Of a stretch of DNA of 49,354 nt, positions 33,632 through 41,901 are shown in pieces; position 1 is the stretch's first letter; the number at the start of each line of letters is the position of its first letter. Origin of the DNA: a virus; the IMG/VR virus record IMGVR_UViG_3300027977_000051, positions 1-49,354 of that record; one strand, written 5' to 3'. The notes under the pieces were generated by a model. It was not told the origin of the DNA. It saw only the letters and a list, made by a program, of their open reading frames with translations, and searched no databases. The position numbers and the translations under genes were made by a program.

Positions 33632-36400
33632 CTAAAAAAAACTTCCGATACTGAAATTTGAAAGTGCTCCACCAAAGTCTAGGCTGGCCAGATCAAAGCT
33701 AGCTATGCTTCCAATATCAAATCCTCCAAAAACATCTCCTATATTTGTGCCGATCTCGCCCAAAACACTTCCAGCGGAGCCAAATATTCCTTCGATCCCA
33801 CCCGAGATCACGCTGGTGATGTTGGTCAGCGAAGTTATCTCTCCGGCTATGATGTTTCTGAACTGATCAGTAACGATACTTATGCCTGTCTGTATGGCGG
33901 CGTTGCCTAGTCCCTGTATCAATCCCTGCGGAGAAAGATTACCCAGGTTGATGCCGGACAGGACGTTGTTTCCAAATGCTCCCAGCGCAGGCCCAAATAT
34001 GCTGTCGGCATTTTTGAACAGGTCCGTCAGCCCACCACCAAATACCGCGGTATCCGCAAATGATGACGCCGAGGGCAAGCTGGCCCAGTCCACGTCGAAT
34101 CCAAGACCCTCGAACTGCTTAAGAAGATCTATTTCTTGCGATATGTCCACGTCGCCAAATATGTTTCCTCCAAAGTTTTTGAAGGCGTCGGCAAAGTTGA
34201 TGTCTCCCAGTCCAACTGCTCCAAAGGCCTCGGCAAAGTTTGCGGAGCTTGCAATCTGCTGCATGTCGTTGGCCAGCGCATATGTGTCTATGCCATCGTT
34301 TCTGAAGAAATCCTTGACCGCTGAAATGTTCCTGTCAGAGAATATGGAGCTGGCGACGTCCTTGACTTGTCCTTGGATGGCGTTGTTGAGGGCGTCCCCC
34401 ACCGTGGTCTTCAGGGCGTTTTCGGCCGTTGCGGTCAGCTGCTTCACTATCCCATTTGGATTGATGTCGGATAAATTTGTGATGACCTTGCCCATGTCTC
34501 CCAGTGTATATAATACCCCCGCTTGGTTGACGAACACCTGGTCCTTGAACAGGTTACCTAGTTCTCCGCCCGCGGCTCCCGTGATCCTGTTGATGACCTG
34601 ATTGGACACGTCACTGATGCCTGGCAGCAATGGTCTGATGGCCAGTGGTCCCGAATCTGCTAGATTGAAGATTGTGCTGTAATTCTGTGTGAACTCGGCG
34701 GTGGCTTTCTGTATCGCTGCAATATCTGTCTTGCTTGGACATACTTCTCCGATGTATTTTTCCAGATCGGCCTGGTATTGTCCTAACCTGCATGCCGGCA
34801 CTAGGCTTAGTCTCATTTTATTTTCTTGATGTCCCAGCGTGCCTGGCTTGTTGGCATCTTCTCTCCTGCCTGCAGATGTGAATGCTTTGAAATTGTCATA
34901 GTGCCACAGGAATGGTTCGTGCGTGGGCACTCGCATGCCCGACATGCCTGGTATGCTCCTGTCCTGCCTCAATACCCCCACAGTTCCTTTCAGTATCGGT
35001 GTCACATCGGGCACCTGGATCTCTGCCGTTCCTGTGCCATTGGGCTGACCAAATCCCGTCCTCTGCAGCGGTTTCAATAGATTTGGATCCACCGGCATGC
35101 TGTTGAAATGAACCTGGCTGCCCACGAGATGCACCTGCCCAGATGCCTGATGTATCTGGTTGCCTCCCGCTGCCTGCGTGTAAATGCTCATGCCCGTGCG
35201 CAGGCTGTAGTAGCCCTTGTCCACCGAAACATTCATGGCACGGCTGGCTATCTGGTTGATGATGGAACCGTCTATGCTGACGAAGCCCTTGATCGTCCTG
35301 TCCAGGGGATCCTCTCCCAGGTGCTCGTTCGCTTTGATCTTTATGTTCCTGTTGGCGTACATGTTGATGTCGCCCTCGGAATGGAAATTGATGTCTCCAC
35401 CTGACCTGATGTTGTAGCCTTTCTGGGCGTATATGTCCACGGCGCCATCGCCACTGAACTCCATCCACACGGTGCCCTTGGCGTTGGCCAAGTAAATGAC
35501 TCCTGCCGTGTCGTGCATCAGCAACTGGTGTCCGGAACTGGTCCTCAATCGTATCAACTGATTGTCTCCCTCTGCATCTCCGTCATCCATAACAAAAGTA
35601 TGTCCTGCGGATCTCACCACCGGCACGTCCTCTTGGGCGTCTATGGGTCCTAGTTTTGCTTTCCTGCCTGCTGGATCACTCCTGCCGGGCGTGCTGATTC
35701 CAAAAACTGCACTGGGGCTCTCCCTGCGTGCGGAGCTGGTGGTTGTCCCCCTCACGGTGTCCTGGCTGAGTCCTTGCTCCCTTAGGGTGTTGGCGAATGG
35801 ATGTATTGCCTTGCGCAGCCTGTCTGTGCTGCCAAGTTTGTTGGCTTCAGCATACATCTTCCTGTTGAGTTCGGCTGCCGGCACAATATCTGTGCCGTAT
35901 GTGTCTTTCTTTAGATCGTCGGTGCTGTTCTCAGAACTTTGCTCTCCGACTGTGTCTCTACTGGCTGCTATTCCTGGTATCATGTGATTGGTCAGGGGCT
36001 CCTGCACACAACCAAACCAGAATCCCTGTGACACTTTTCCTTCGACGAATATAACCATGACCCTGCTGTCTATGTCTGGTGGCACCATCCACATTCCGTA
36101 GCTGTGAGAGCCATCTTCGTACTTGCTGATGTCTTTGGTCTCTCCACTGCCTGCAAGCGCCTGCACGCTCTTGGAGCCATAAAATGGCATCAGATACTGC
36201 ACGTCATAGAGTTGTCCAGCATATCCTTCGTTGACGCCGGCCAAGCTGGGTATCAACACTCGCAGTCCCCCCATCTTTCCGGGGTCCACGTTGTCCTTGA
36301 CTATGCCTATGTATGGTCCTGGGTTGACCTCTGTGTAGGTCGAGCTCCTGTTCTGCCTGTTAGGCGTTGATGTGTCTCCGTATTTCCTTGACATTGACAT
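33632..36400 (-). CDS. 5: Baseplate hub / tail spike protein gp5, without lysozyme domain
   Basis: 922 residues. The N-terminal OB-fold region (PGPYIGIVKDNVDPGKMGGLRVLIP ... MWMVPPDIDSRVMVIF) matches gp5/VgrG proteins. The needle is a beta-helix of strands such as QLIRLRTSSGHQLLMHD, GVIYLANAKG, AVDIYAQKG, DINFHSEGDINMYANRNIKIKA. No T4-type lysozyme domain is seen between them, as in other marine T4-like phages. The last about 430 residues are an Ala/Gly/Phe/Ile-rich extension not present in T4 gp5, ending in a Phe-Gly-Ser-rich tail. The start overlaps the upstream stop as TAATG with GGAGGAG before it. gp5 forms the membrane-piercing spike of the hub. Confidence 0.88.
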   Translation of the reverse strand: MSMSRKYGDTSTPNRQNRSSTYTEVNPGPYIGIVKDNVDPGKMGGLRVLIPSLAGVNEGYAGQLYDVQYLMPFYGSKSVQALAGSGETKDISKYEDGSHSYGMWMVPPDIDSRVMVIFVEGKVSQGFWFGCVQEPLTNHMIPGIAASRDTVGEQSSENSTDDLKKDTYGTDIVPAAELNRKMYAEANKLGSTDRLRKAIHPFANTLREQGLSQDTVRGTTTSSARRESPSAVFGISTPGRSDPAGRKAKLGPIDAQEDVPVVRSAGHTFVMDDGDAEGDNQLIRLRTSSGHQLLMHDTAGVIYLANAKGTVWMEFSGDGAVDIYAQKGYNIRSGGDINFHSEGDINMYANRNIKIKANEHLGEDPLDRTIKGFVSIDGSIINQIASRAMNVSVDKGYYSLRTGMSIYTQAAGGNQIHQASGQVHLVGSQVHFNSMPVDPNLLKPLQRTGFGQPNGTGTAEIQVPDVTPILKGTVGVLRQDRSIPGMSGMRVPTHEPFLWHYDNFKAFTSAGRREDANKPGTLGHQENKMRLSLVPACRLGQYQADLEKYIGEVCPSKTDIAAIQKATAEFTQNYSTIFNLADSGPLAIRPLLPGISDVSNQVINRITGAAGGELGNLFKDQVFVNQAGVLYTLGDMGKVITNLSDINPNGIVKQLTATAENALKTTVGDALNNAIQGQVKDVASSIFSDRNISAVKDFFRNDGIDTYALANDMQQIASSANFAEAFGAVGLGDINFADAFKNFGGNIFGDVDISQEIDLLKQFEGLGFDVDWASLPSASSFADTAVFGGGLTDLFKNADSIFGPALGAFGNNVLSGINLGNLSPQGLIQGLGNAAIQTGISIVTDQFRNIIAGEITSLTNITSVISGGIEGIFGSAGSVLGEIGTNIGDVFGGFDIGSIASFDLASLDFGGALSNFSIGSFF

Positions 36401-38601
36401 TACGCTCCTCCGCCTCCGGTTGAGTTTTGCGAACTATTGTATATTTCATCTATCCTGCGGTTTATGTTATCTTTGGTGTCTCTCCATATGCCTTTCTTTA
36501 AGTCTTCCGCTTTTTGCGCAAAATCATTCATTATGTTGATCTGGTCTGCAACGTTGACCTCTTTGCCCTGTTGGTCGAAGCGCATCATTTCCAAGGCCTG
36601 CGTAAATTTTCCCTGTGCGAATGTGCTGGTGACTTTGTTGACCTTGTACAGTCCGCTGAAGGCCACGTTCTCCAGTCCTTTGAAGTCCATTACTCCCTGT
36701 CGCTCGCTGATGTCTGTGGGGAATCTGAAATCCAGTGACACAAAGCACTCGCCCTGATCAAAATTGAAGCAGCCCAGTCTGTCATCCCACAGCGCTCCTG
36801 TCTGTCCTTGCGCTCGTTCAGTTACTATCTTGCCAGACTGATCCAGTGACACGTTGCCCATGGGCAGCACGTTCTCTTGTCCTATGTAGGCGGGATCCCC
36901 CATGATTGTCATCTCAACGTTGACCATGTTGCCAAGCGGATTGGTTAGGTATTCCATGAAGCCATCCACCTGCGTTCTGCTGTTGGCGTCATCTGTGGAG
37001 GGATCCTCATTTTTTATGCTCGACGGATAGTTCCTCAGGGGCAGCAGCTTTTCTGGGTAATCCACTCCCTTGTTTCCATATCTCCTGGCCAAGTCTATCA
37101 GGTTTAAATTATTTCCTTTCCTTGCGCTGGCGGCATCGCTGCGAGATCCATCAAACAATGTGGGCTGCCAATAGGCATAATTGTAATTTAATTTAAGATC
37201 CAATATCTCGTTATTTTCTCCGGTATAGATATACTTGTAGGCTTTCTTCACACGCTGTCCCCAATGGTTGCCCGCACTGAGCCCCGGCACCGCGAAATTC
37301 ATTATATGCACCCTCCACGGGATGACCCGAAAATGTATTATCTTTGCGTGTTGCTTGGTCACGCGATCAAATGCCTCTGTGTTGTAGATTGATGTCCTGA
37401 TCTTGAACCACGGGACCATCTCCTCTGGCATCATTTCCTGCAGGTCCTTGGTTGACACTTGCCCTTCCAGCTCCTGCACCCTGCTGAGATCCTTCCAATA
37501 CTTGTCCACTATCTTGTTGATGTTCCTGTATTCCTCTGTCTGCAGCACTATGTCCTGTATGACCTGCGCTATGCTCATGTTTGGCCTGATCGTGAACTTG
37601 TACTTGGCTGGTCCCCGTGCATCATCGGCGTCGTTGGCATCTCCCCCCACCGACTGAAATACTCCATCCGCGGTGTCTATCACGTATTGATCCAGGGTGC
37701 CGATTTCATCCCGCAGCCCTAATTTCAGCTCCACTCGTTGGTGCTCGTTGAGATTCTCCGCAAGTATCTCCAGAGTGCCCTTCAGCGTCGCGGACCTGGA
37801 GTCCAGAAATGTGGAAATTTTTTGTTTGGCGTCTGTGAACATGCCTCCTGTGCCGCGTGTGTACATGAACCGGTCCGTCATGGCCAGCTCGGGCTGCACG
37901 ATGGTGGAAACTTCGTATTGCGTGCCACCGGCGTTGACCTCCATCGCAACGGTGCTGACCTTGAATGGTATCTTCCTCGCAGTGATCACCTCTAGGGGGT
38001 TGCCTCTATTGTCATATCCTCGGAACTCTATGGTCAACAGGAATGGGCAATCTATGTGATCCCTGTAGCCGTTGTTGAATGCAGCCGCCTGCAATTTCTC
38101 GAACAGCGTGACTCCGAATGGTTCGGTCATTGTGAAGTCCATCTTGTTTAAATTTATTAATTTGCGCTCCTCGTTGGCACCGTTGTTGCCTTGTATGACC
38201 ACCGTCTCGAAGAATATGTCATGTGCCCTGGTCAATATCTTGTTGGCTTCTCCGGCCAATTTGATGCTTTCCGGGCTCAGCGTATTTTGGAACCTGTCCA
38301 ATTGGGTCAATGGCACCCCGTCGGCGGCCACTTTGCCCGCGCTGTTGAATGGAGTGAATCTGGCCTGGTTGCCTATGCCTCCCGATTTGGCTATTATGTC
38401 ATGCGGGGGATTAGTCAATATGGTCTTGGGATTGTTCATTTCGTCTCTGTCGAGCGTGGACCAAGTGAATATGGTGTTGAATGATGCATATTTGTCCAAC
38501 ACGTTTGGTCTCAGGGCTGTTCTCCAAGTGCCGCCACGCGTGGGTTGGCCCGGGGAGGCATCGTTGCCTGTGTTGGAATATGTGATCTCTTCAGAGGCCA
38601 T
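36400..38601 (-). CDS. Putative baseplate hub protein (gp27-like position)
   Basis: 733 residues. It begins ASEEITYSNTGND and has mixed beta sequence with AEANKILTRAHDIFFETVVIQ, CPFLLTIEFRGYDNRG, KVSTVAMEVNAGGTQYEVS and a later TIRPNMSIAQVIQDIVLQTEEYR. These are features of hub proteins that form the gp27-like ring, and the gene directly precedes gp5, whose partner in T4 is gp27. I can see no direct T4 gp27 signature, so the call rests on place and composition. It starts 2 bases after gp53 and ends in TAATG coupling with gp5. Confidence 0.6.
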   Translation of the reverse strand: MASEEITYSNTGNDASPGQPTRGGTWRTALRPNVLDKYASFNTIFTWSTLDRDEMNNPKTILTNPPHDIIAKSGGIGNQARFTPFNSAGKVAADGVPLTQLDRFQNTLSPESIKLAGEANKILTRAHDIFFETVVIQGNNGANEERKLINLNKMDFTMTEPFGVTLFEKLQAAAFNNGYRDHIDCPFLLTIEFRGYDNRGNPLEVITARKIPFKVSTVAMEVNAGGTQYEVSTIVQPELAMTDRFMYTRGTGGMFTDAKQKISTFLDSRSATLKGTLEILAENLNEHQRVELKLGLRDEIGTLDQYVIDTADGVFQSVGGDANDADDARGPAKYKFTIRPNMSIAQVIQDIVLQTEEYRNINKIVDKYWKDLSRVQELEGQVSTKDLQEMMPEEMVPWFKIRTSIYNTEAFDRVTKQHAKIIHFRVIPWRVHIMNFAVPGLSAGNHWGQRVKKAYKYIYTGENNEILDLKLNYNYAYWQPTLFDGSRSDAASARKGNNLNLIDLARRYGNKGVDYPEKLLPLRNYPSSIKNEDPSTDDANSRTQVDGFMEYLTNPLGNMVNVEMTIMGDPAYIGQENVLPMGNVSLDQSGKIVTERAQGQTGALWDDRLGCFNFDQGECFVSLDFRFPTDISERQGVMDFKGLENVAFSGLYKVNKVTSTFAQGKFTQALEMMRFDQQGKEVNVADQINIMNDFAQKAEDLKKGIWRDTKDNINRRIDEIYNSSQNSTGGGGA

Positions 38602-38603
38602 TT

Positions 38604-38903
38604 TTATATACCCAGATCACCCTTGAGATTGCTCAGCTTAGGCAGCTGGATTGTCTTGCCCGGTGAAAAGTCATATATGGGATCCTCTATGACGTCGGGA
38701 TTCCTCTGCGCGAACACCCACCACAGCCTCGGTGATCCATAAAGGTCATAGGCCAGCAGGTCGGGCCTATAGGCGTAGATACGGTCGATCACATATGATA
38801 CGTCATCCAGTTCGGCGGTTATGGTGCGAGGATTGAAGAAATCCAAGCTGATGTTGTTCTCCGAAGTGTTGAAATATGGTGACGTGTTGCTGTAATTTGC
38901 CAT
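38604..38903 (-). CDS. 53: Baseplate wedge protein gp53
   Basis: 99 residues, half the length of T4 gp53 (about 196) but typical of marine relatives. IDRIYAYRPDLLAYDLYGSPRLWWVFAQRNPDVIEDPIYDFSPGKTIQLP is the recognisable gp53 / LysM-like core, with the Y-x-YRPDLLA and LWWVFA patterns. gp53 binds the wedge and allows wedges to join the hub. It overlaps the upstream gene's stop as TAATG and sits directly before the hub genes. Confidence 0.9.
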   Translation of the reverse strand: MANYSNTSPYFNTSENNISLDFFNPRTITAELDDVSYVIDRIYAYRPDLLAYDLYGSPRLWWVFAQRNPDVIEDPIYDFSPGKTIQLPKLSNLKGDLGI

Positions 38904-39805
38904 TAGATATATCCCACCTGGCTGCCGCCGCCGCTTAGACGTCCATTGACGAAGTCGCGCATGTTGAATTTCTTAACGGACTCTCTGGAGTATATTGGTT
39001 GTAATTGTAAAGCGACCGTGCTCAAGGCCGGAGCCCAGGTGCTGTTGCTGTCAGGATTGGACACCAACCCCGGATTTAGATCGTTGTACAGAGCCTGGAG
39101 GTTTACGCCGCCCTCACCGGTCCTGGTGTTCTGTGTGGTGCAGATGTAGTCCACGTCGGCCCGCATGTCCACGTTGAAGTTTGTCACGACCACGGGGACG
39201 TTGTTGAATACATAGTTTCCATATCCGCTCAGCTGCAGTATTGGTGGAGGATTGCCTTTGTTTGAGTCATCTCCCCCAAAGAACATCTTGGTCACTGACC
39301 TAAAGAAGTGCAACATGGCCACCCAGTACTGGGCGTCCTCGAAATTCTGTACCGGGAATTCTCCAGTTATGGTGAAAGACGGAACCTCGCTGTGTGCGTA
39401 GGCATGGAATGGATAGTTGCTGTGTGTCAATGCCATGGCGTTGTAGGTGGCAGCATGCTGTATGATGATGCTGGGCGTCAAAGGAAATGTTACGCCACCT
39501 TCTTCGGCCAGCGGCCACAAAACCTGATTTGGTGATTTTTGTTTGTTGTTCTTGAACTGCTGCCTGGATCCACCAAAGAACGTGTTGTTCAGTGAGCTCT
39601 CTGTTGGTAAAGTCACCTTGACCCTGAAATCGGTCTGTCCGTTGCGGGTGGTCCACTTGGCCTTCTCGTTCAACTGGTCCGCTGCCTCTGCTCCCCTGCC
39701 CAGGCCCGCCCCAAATAATCTATTCAGCGTTGGATTTGAAGAAATAACTTTGTTGACTCCCCCTATCACCCCCAGCACTTTGCCCGCTGTGTCAAATAAG
39801 CCCAT
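38903..39805 (-). CDS. Putative tail-tube cap / baseplate protein (gp48- or gp54-like)
   Basis: 300 residues, first gene of the baseplate operon. A hydrophobic N-terminus (GLFDTAGKVLGVIGGVNKVI) is followed by beta-rich sequence with SIIIQHAATYNAMALTHSNYPFHAYAHSEVPSFTITGEFPVQN, AQYWVAMLHFFRSVTKMFFG and GYGNYVFNNVPVVVTNFNVDMRADVDYI. This pattern matches proteins named tail-tube cap or baseplate protein in T4-like marine phages, which resemble the tail-tube fold. Which of gp48 and gp54 it equals is not certain. AAAGGGA precedes the ATG at 39805, and a perfect late promoter lies 60 bases upstream. Confidence 0.55.
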   Translation of the reverse strand: MGLFDTAGKVLGVIGGVNKVISSNPTLNRLFGAGLGRGAEAADQLNEKAKWTTRNGQTDFRVKVTLPTESSLNNTFFGGSRQQFKNNKQKSPNQVLWPLAEEGGVTFPLTPSIIIQHAATYNAMALTHSNYPFHAYAHSEVPSFTITGEFPVQNFEDAQYWVAMLHFFRSVTKMFFGGDDSNKGNPPPILQLSGYGNYVFNNVPVVVTNFNVDMRADVDYICTTQNTRTGEGGVNLQALYNDLNPGLVSNPDSNSTWAPALSTVALQLQPIYSRESVKKFNMRDFVNGRLSGGGSQVGYI

Positions 39806-39864
39806 CTCTAGATCCCTTTATTAATAGGTTGTTTTTCCATATAAAATTCAGTATACTTGAACAA

Positions 39865-39872
39865 TATTTATA
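39865..39872 (-). promoter_or_regulatory. T4-like late promoter TATAAATA for the baseplate operon
   Basis: TATAAATA on the minus strand is identical to the T4 late-promoter consensus. It lies 59 bases before the gene at 39805, giving a leader of about 55 bases. The gp55 needed to use it is encoded divergently next to it. Confidence 0.78.
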
Positions 39873-39893
39873 GGCATCATAATAGGCGCACTT

Positions 39894-39899
39894 TATAAT
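39894..39899 (+). promoter_or_regulatory. Possible -10 element before gp55
   Basis: TATAAT on the plus strand, 40 bases before the gp55 ATG. No -35 at a suitable distance is seen, so activation by a phage middle-type factor or a weak host promoter would be needed. Confidence 0.3.
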
Positions 39900-39939
39900 C
39901 CCAGGGCAGCACGTCAATCAACTAAAACAAGGAATTTTT

Positions 39940-40866
39940 ATGAAAAGAGTGAATTATCTAAACAACCGCGATCTGCTGGCGGAGATACACAAGAGCAAGA
40001 ACAGCTACGCTTCTTACGTCAGCCCCGAGGACGGACAGTACGACATGATCGTCACTGACATCAAGAAGATCAACGGCGCCAACATAGCACGGGCCAGGAA
40101 GATACAGGCCAAGCGTCTCACGGCACAGGCCTGGGAGGCCGCCAAGAAGCTGGGCAACAAGCGGATCAAGATGAGCGACTATGAGGTATCGCCCAGGAAG
40201 GTCAAGAAGACTGACCTGGTGTTCCGCGTGATGACCTTTGATCACATCACCACCGACAGCGACAGGAAGAAGAATCCCAAGACACGGGCGGATCATCACA
40301 CCAAGGTCAACTTCCCGCCGTTCCAGCACTACAGGATCACGGAGAAGGGACAATTGGTTTGCGTGGGCAAGAGCCACTGGGTGGGCGGCATGAGCAACGG
40401 ACACTTCAGCAATGACCACGGCAGGATCACCCCCACTCTGGCGAACATGTTCCTCAAGCTGGCAGAGAGGTACAGCCAGAGGAGCAACTGGAGGGGCTAC
40501 ACCTACGTGGACGAGATGAGATCACAGGCCCTGATGCAGCTGAGCCAGATCGGCCTGCAGTTCGACGAGAACAAGTCAGAGAACCCCTTCGCCTACTACA
40601 CCGCGGCCATCACCAACTCATTCACCAGGATACTCAACATCGAAAAGAAGAACCAGAACATCCGTGATGACATATTGGAAATGAACGAGATGATGCCCAG
40701 CTACACGCGACAGGCCAAGAACGAGAGCGAGACGGTGGCGGCCAAGAAGCGGCAGAAGAAACTGCACGGCGAGGTCAAGGTCTACAGCAAGGCCGCTCTG
40801 ATGAAATTAAACAAGGAATACAAAGCATCTGGAAAACTATCAGTTGCAGAGACTAATAAAAAATAG
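39940..40866 (+). CDS. 55: Late-transcription sigma factor gp55
   Basis: 308 residues, longer than T4 gp55 (185) as in marine relatives. KLAERYSQRSNWRGYTYVDEMRSQALMQL and FDENKSENPFAYYTAAITNSFTRILNIEKKNQNIRDD are the recognisable sigma region-2-like core of gp55, which recognises TATAAATA when bound to host RNA polymerase. The N-terminal about 130 residues are Lys/Arg-rich. AAGGA lies upstream of the ATG. The gene uses more G/C-ending codons (AAG, CTG, ATC) than nearby genes. It leads an operon with gp47 and gp46, and NATAAATA elements occur elsewhere in this window. Confidence 0.93.
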   Translation: MKRVNYLNNRDLLAEIHKSKNSYASYVSPEDGQYDMIVTDIKKINGANIARARKIQAKRLTAQAWEAAKKLGNKRIKMSDYEVSPRKVKKTDLVFRVMTFDHITTDSDRKKNPKTRADHHTKVNFPPFQHYRITEKGQLVCVGKSHWVGGMSNGHFSNDHGRITPTLANMFLKLAERYSQRSNWRGYTYVDEMRSQALMQLSQIGLQFDENKSENPFAYYTAAITNSFTRILNIEKKNQNIRDDILEMNEMMPSYTRQAKNESETVAAKKRQKKLHGEVKVYSKAALMKLNKEYKASGKLSVAETNKK

Positions 40867-40878
40867 TAAACTCACAAT

Positions 40879-41901
40879 ATGGCATTTTTTAAAAAGGCTG
40901 CTTGTTTCACTGACATACATTTTGGATTGAAGGGAAACAGCCGAGTACACAACGATGACGGGGAGGCATTCTGCCATTGGTTCATTGAACAAGCAAAGGC
41001 GCATGGTTGTGAAACCTGCATATTCCTGGGCGATTGGCACCACCACAGGAGCGCCACCAACGTCAGCACCATGAACTACACCGTCAGCAACATAGAAAGA
41101 TTGGGTCAAGCATTTGAAAAAGTTTATGTGATCATGGGCAACCACGACCTGTTCTACAGAGACAAGCGAGAAATCAACAGCATGGAGTACTGCAGGAACA
41201 TTCCCAACATCAAGATCGTGAATGAGTGGCTGCTGGCCGATGACGTGGCCATAATTCCATGGATCGTCAACGACGAGTGGAGACGAATACAAGATCTCAA
41301 ACAGAGATATATTTTTGGACATTTTGAATTGCCTTATTTTAAAATGAATGCCATGATGGACATGCCGGACGTGGGCACTATCAAGGCAGAACACTTCGTG
41401 AATCAGGAGTACGTGTTCACGGGACACTTCCACAAGAGACAGATCAGAAACAACATACACTACATTGGCAATGCGTTCCCACACAACTATGCTGATGCCG
41501 GTGACGACGAGCGTGGCATGATGGTGTTGGAATATGGCGGAGAGCCCAAATACATCAACTACCCCGACATGCCAAAATATAGAAACGTTAAGATATCACA
41601 GTTATTGTCTGATGCTGACAGCATATTGACTCCCAGGATGTATGTGCGTGTGGGCTTGGACATCAAGATTTCCTATGAAGAAGCCAATTTCATCAGGGAG
41701 ACGTTCATGGAGAAATATCAATTGAGAGAACTGCAACTGATACCAGAACAGCTGGATCAGGCGGACCAGCCCATGGTAAAGGTGGAGAAATTTGACTCGG
41801 TGGACCAGATCGTGATCAAGCAGCTGGAAGCAGTGGACTCACAGACCTACGACAAAAAAGTATTAATGGCAATCTACAACAATCTAGATGTTAACAATTA
41901 G
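40879..41901 (+). CDS. 47: Recombination endonuclease subunit gp47 (Mre11-like)
   Basis: 340 residues. The metallophosphoesterase motifs are in order: TDIHFG (D12, H14), GDWHHH (D52), GNHD (88-90), IFGHFE and TGHFHKR. These are the Mre11/SbcD active-site motifs that bind two metal ions. gp47 with gp46 resects DNA ends for recombination-dependent replication in T4. It starts 12 bases after gp55 and overlaps the gp46 start by 14 bases, so the two subunits are translationally coupled. Confidence 0.96.
   Translation: MAFFKKAACFTDIHFGLKGNSRVHNDDGEAFCHWFIEQAKAHGCETCIFLGDWHHHRSATNVSTMNYTVSNIERLGQAFEKVYVIMGNHDLFYRDKREINSMEYCRNIPNIKIVNEWLLADDVAIIPWIVNDEWRRIQDLKQRYIFGHFELPYFKMNAMMDMPDVGTIKAEHFVNQEYVFTGHFHKRQIRNNIHYIGNAFPHNYADAGDDERGMMVLEYGGEPKYINYPDMPKYRNVKISQLLSDADSILTPRMYVRVGLDIKISYEEANFIRETFMEKYQLRELQLIPEQLDQADQPMVKVEKFDSVDQIVIKQLEAVDSQTYDKKVLMAIYNNLDVNN

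Noticed and set aside
33632-36400. T4-type lysozyme domain in gp5
   Set aside because: No catalytic Glu-Asp-Thr arrangement is visible between the OB-fold and the needle.
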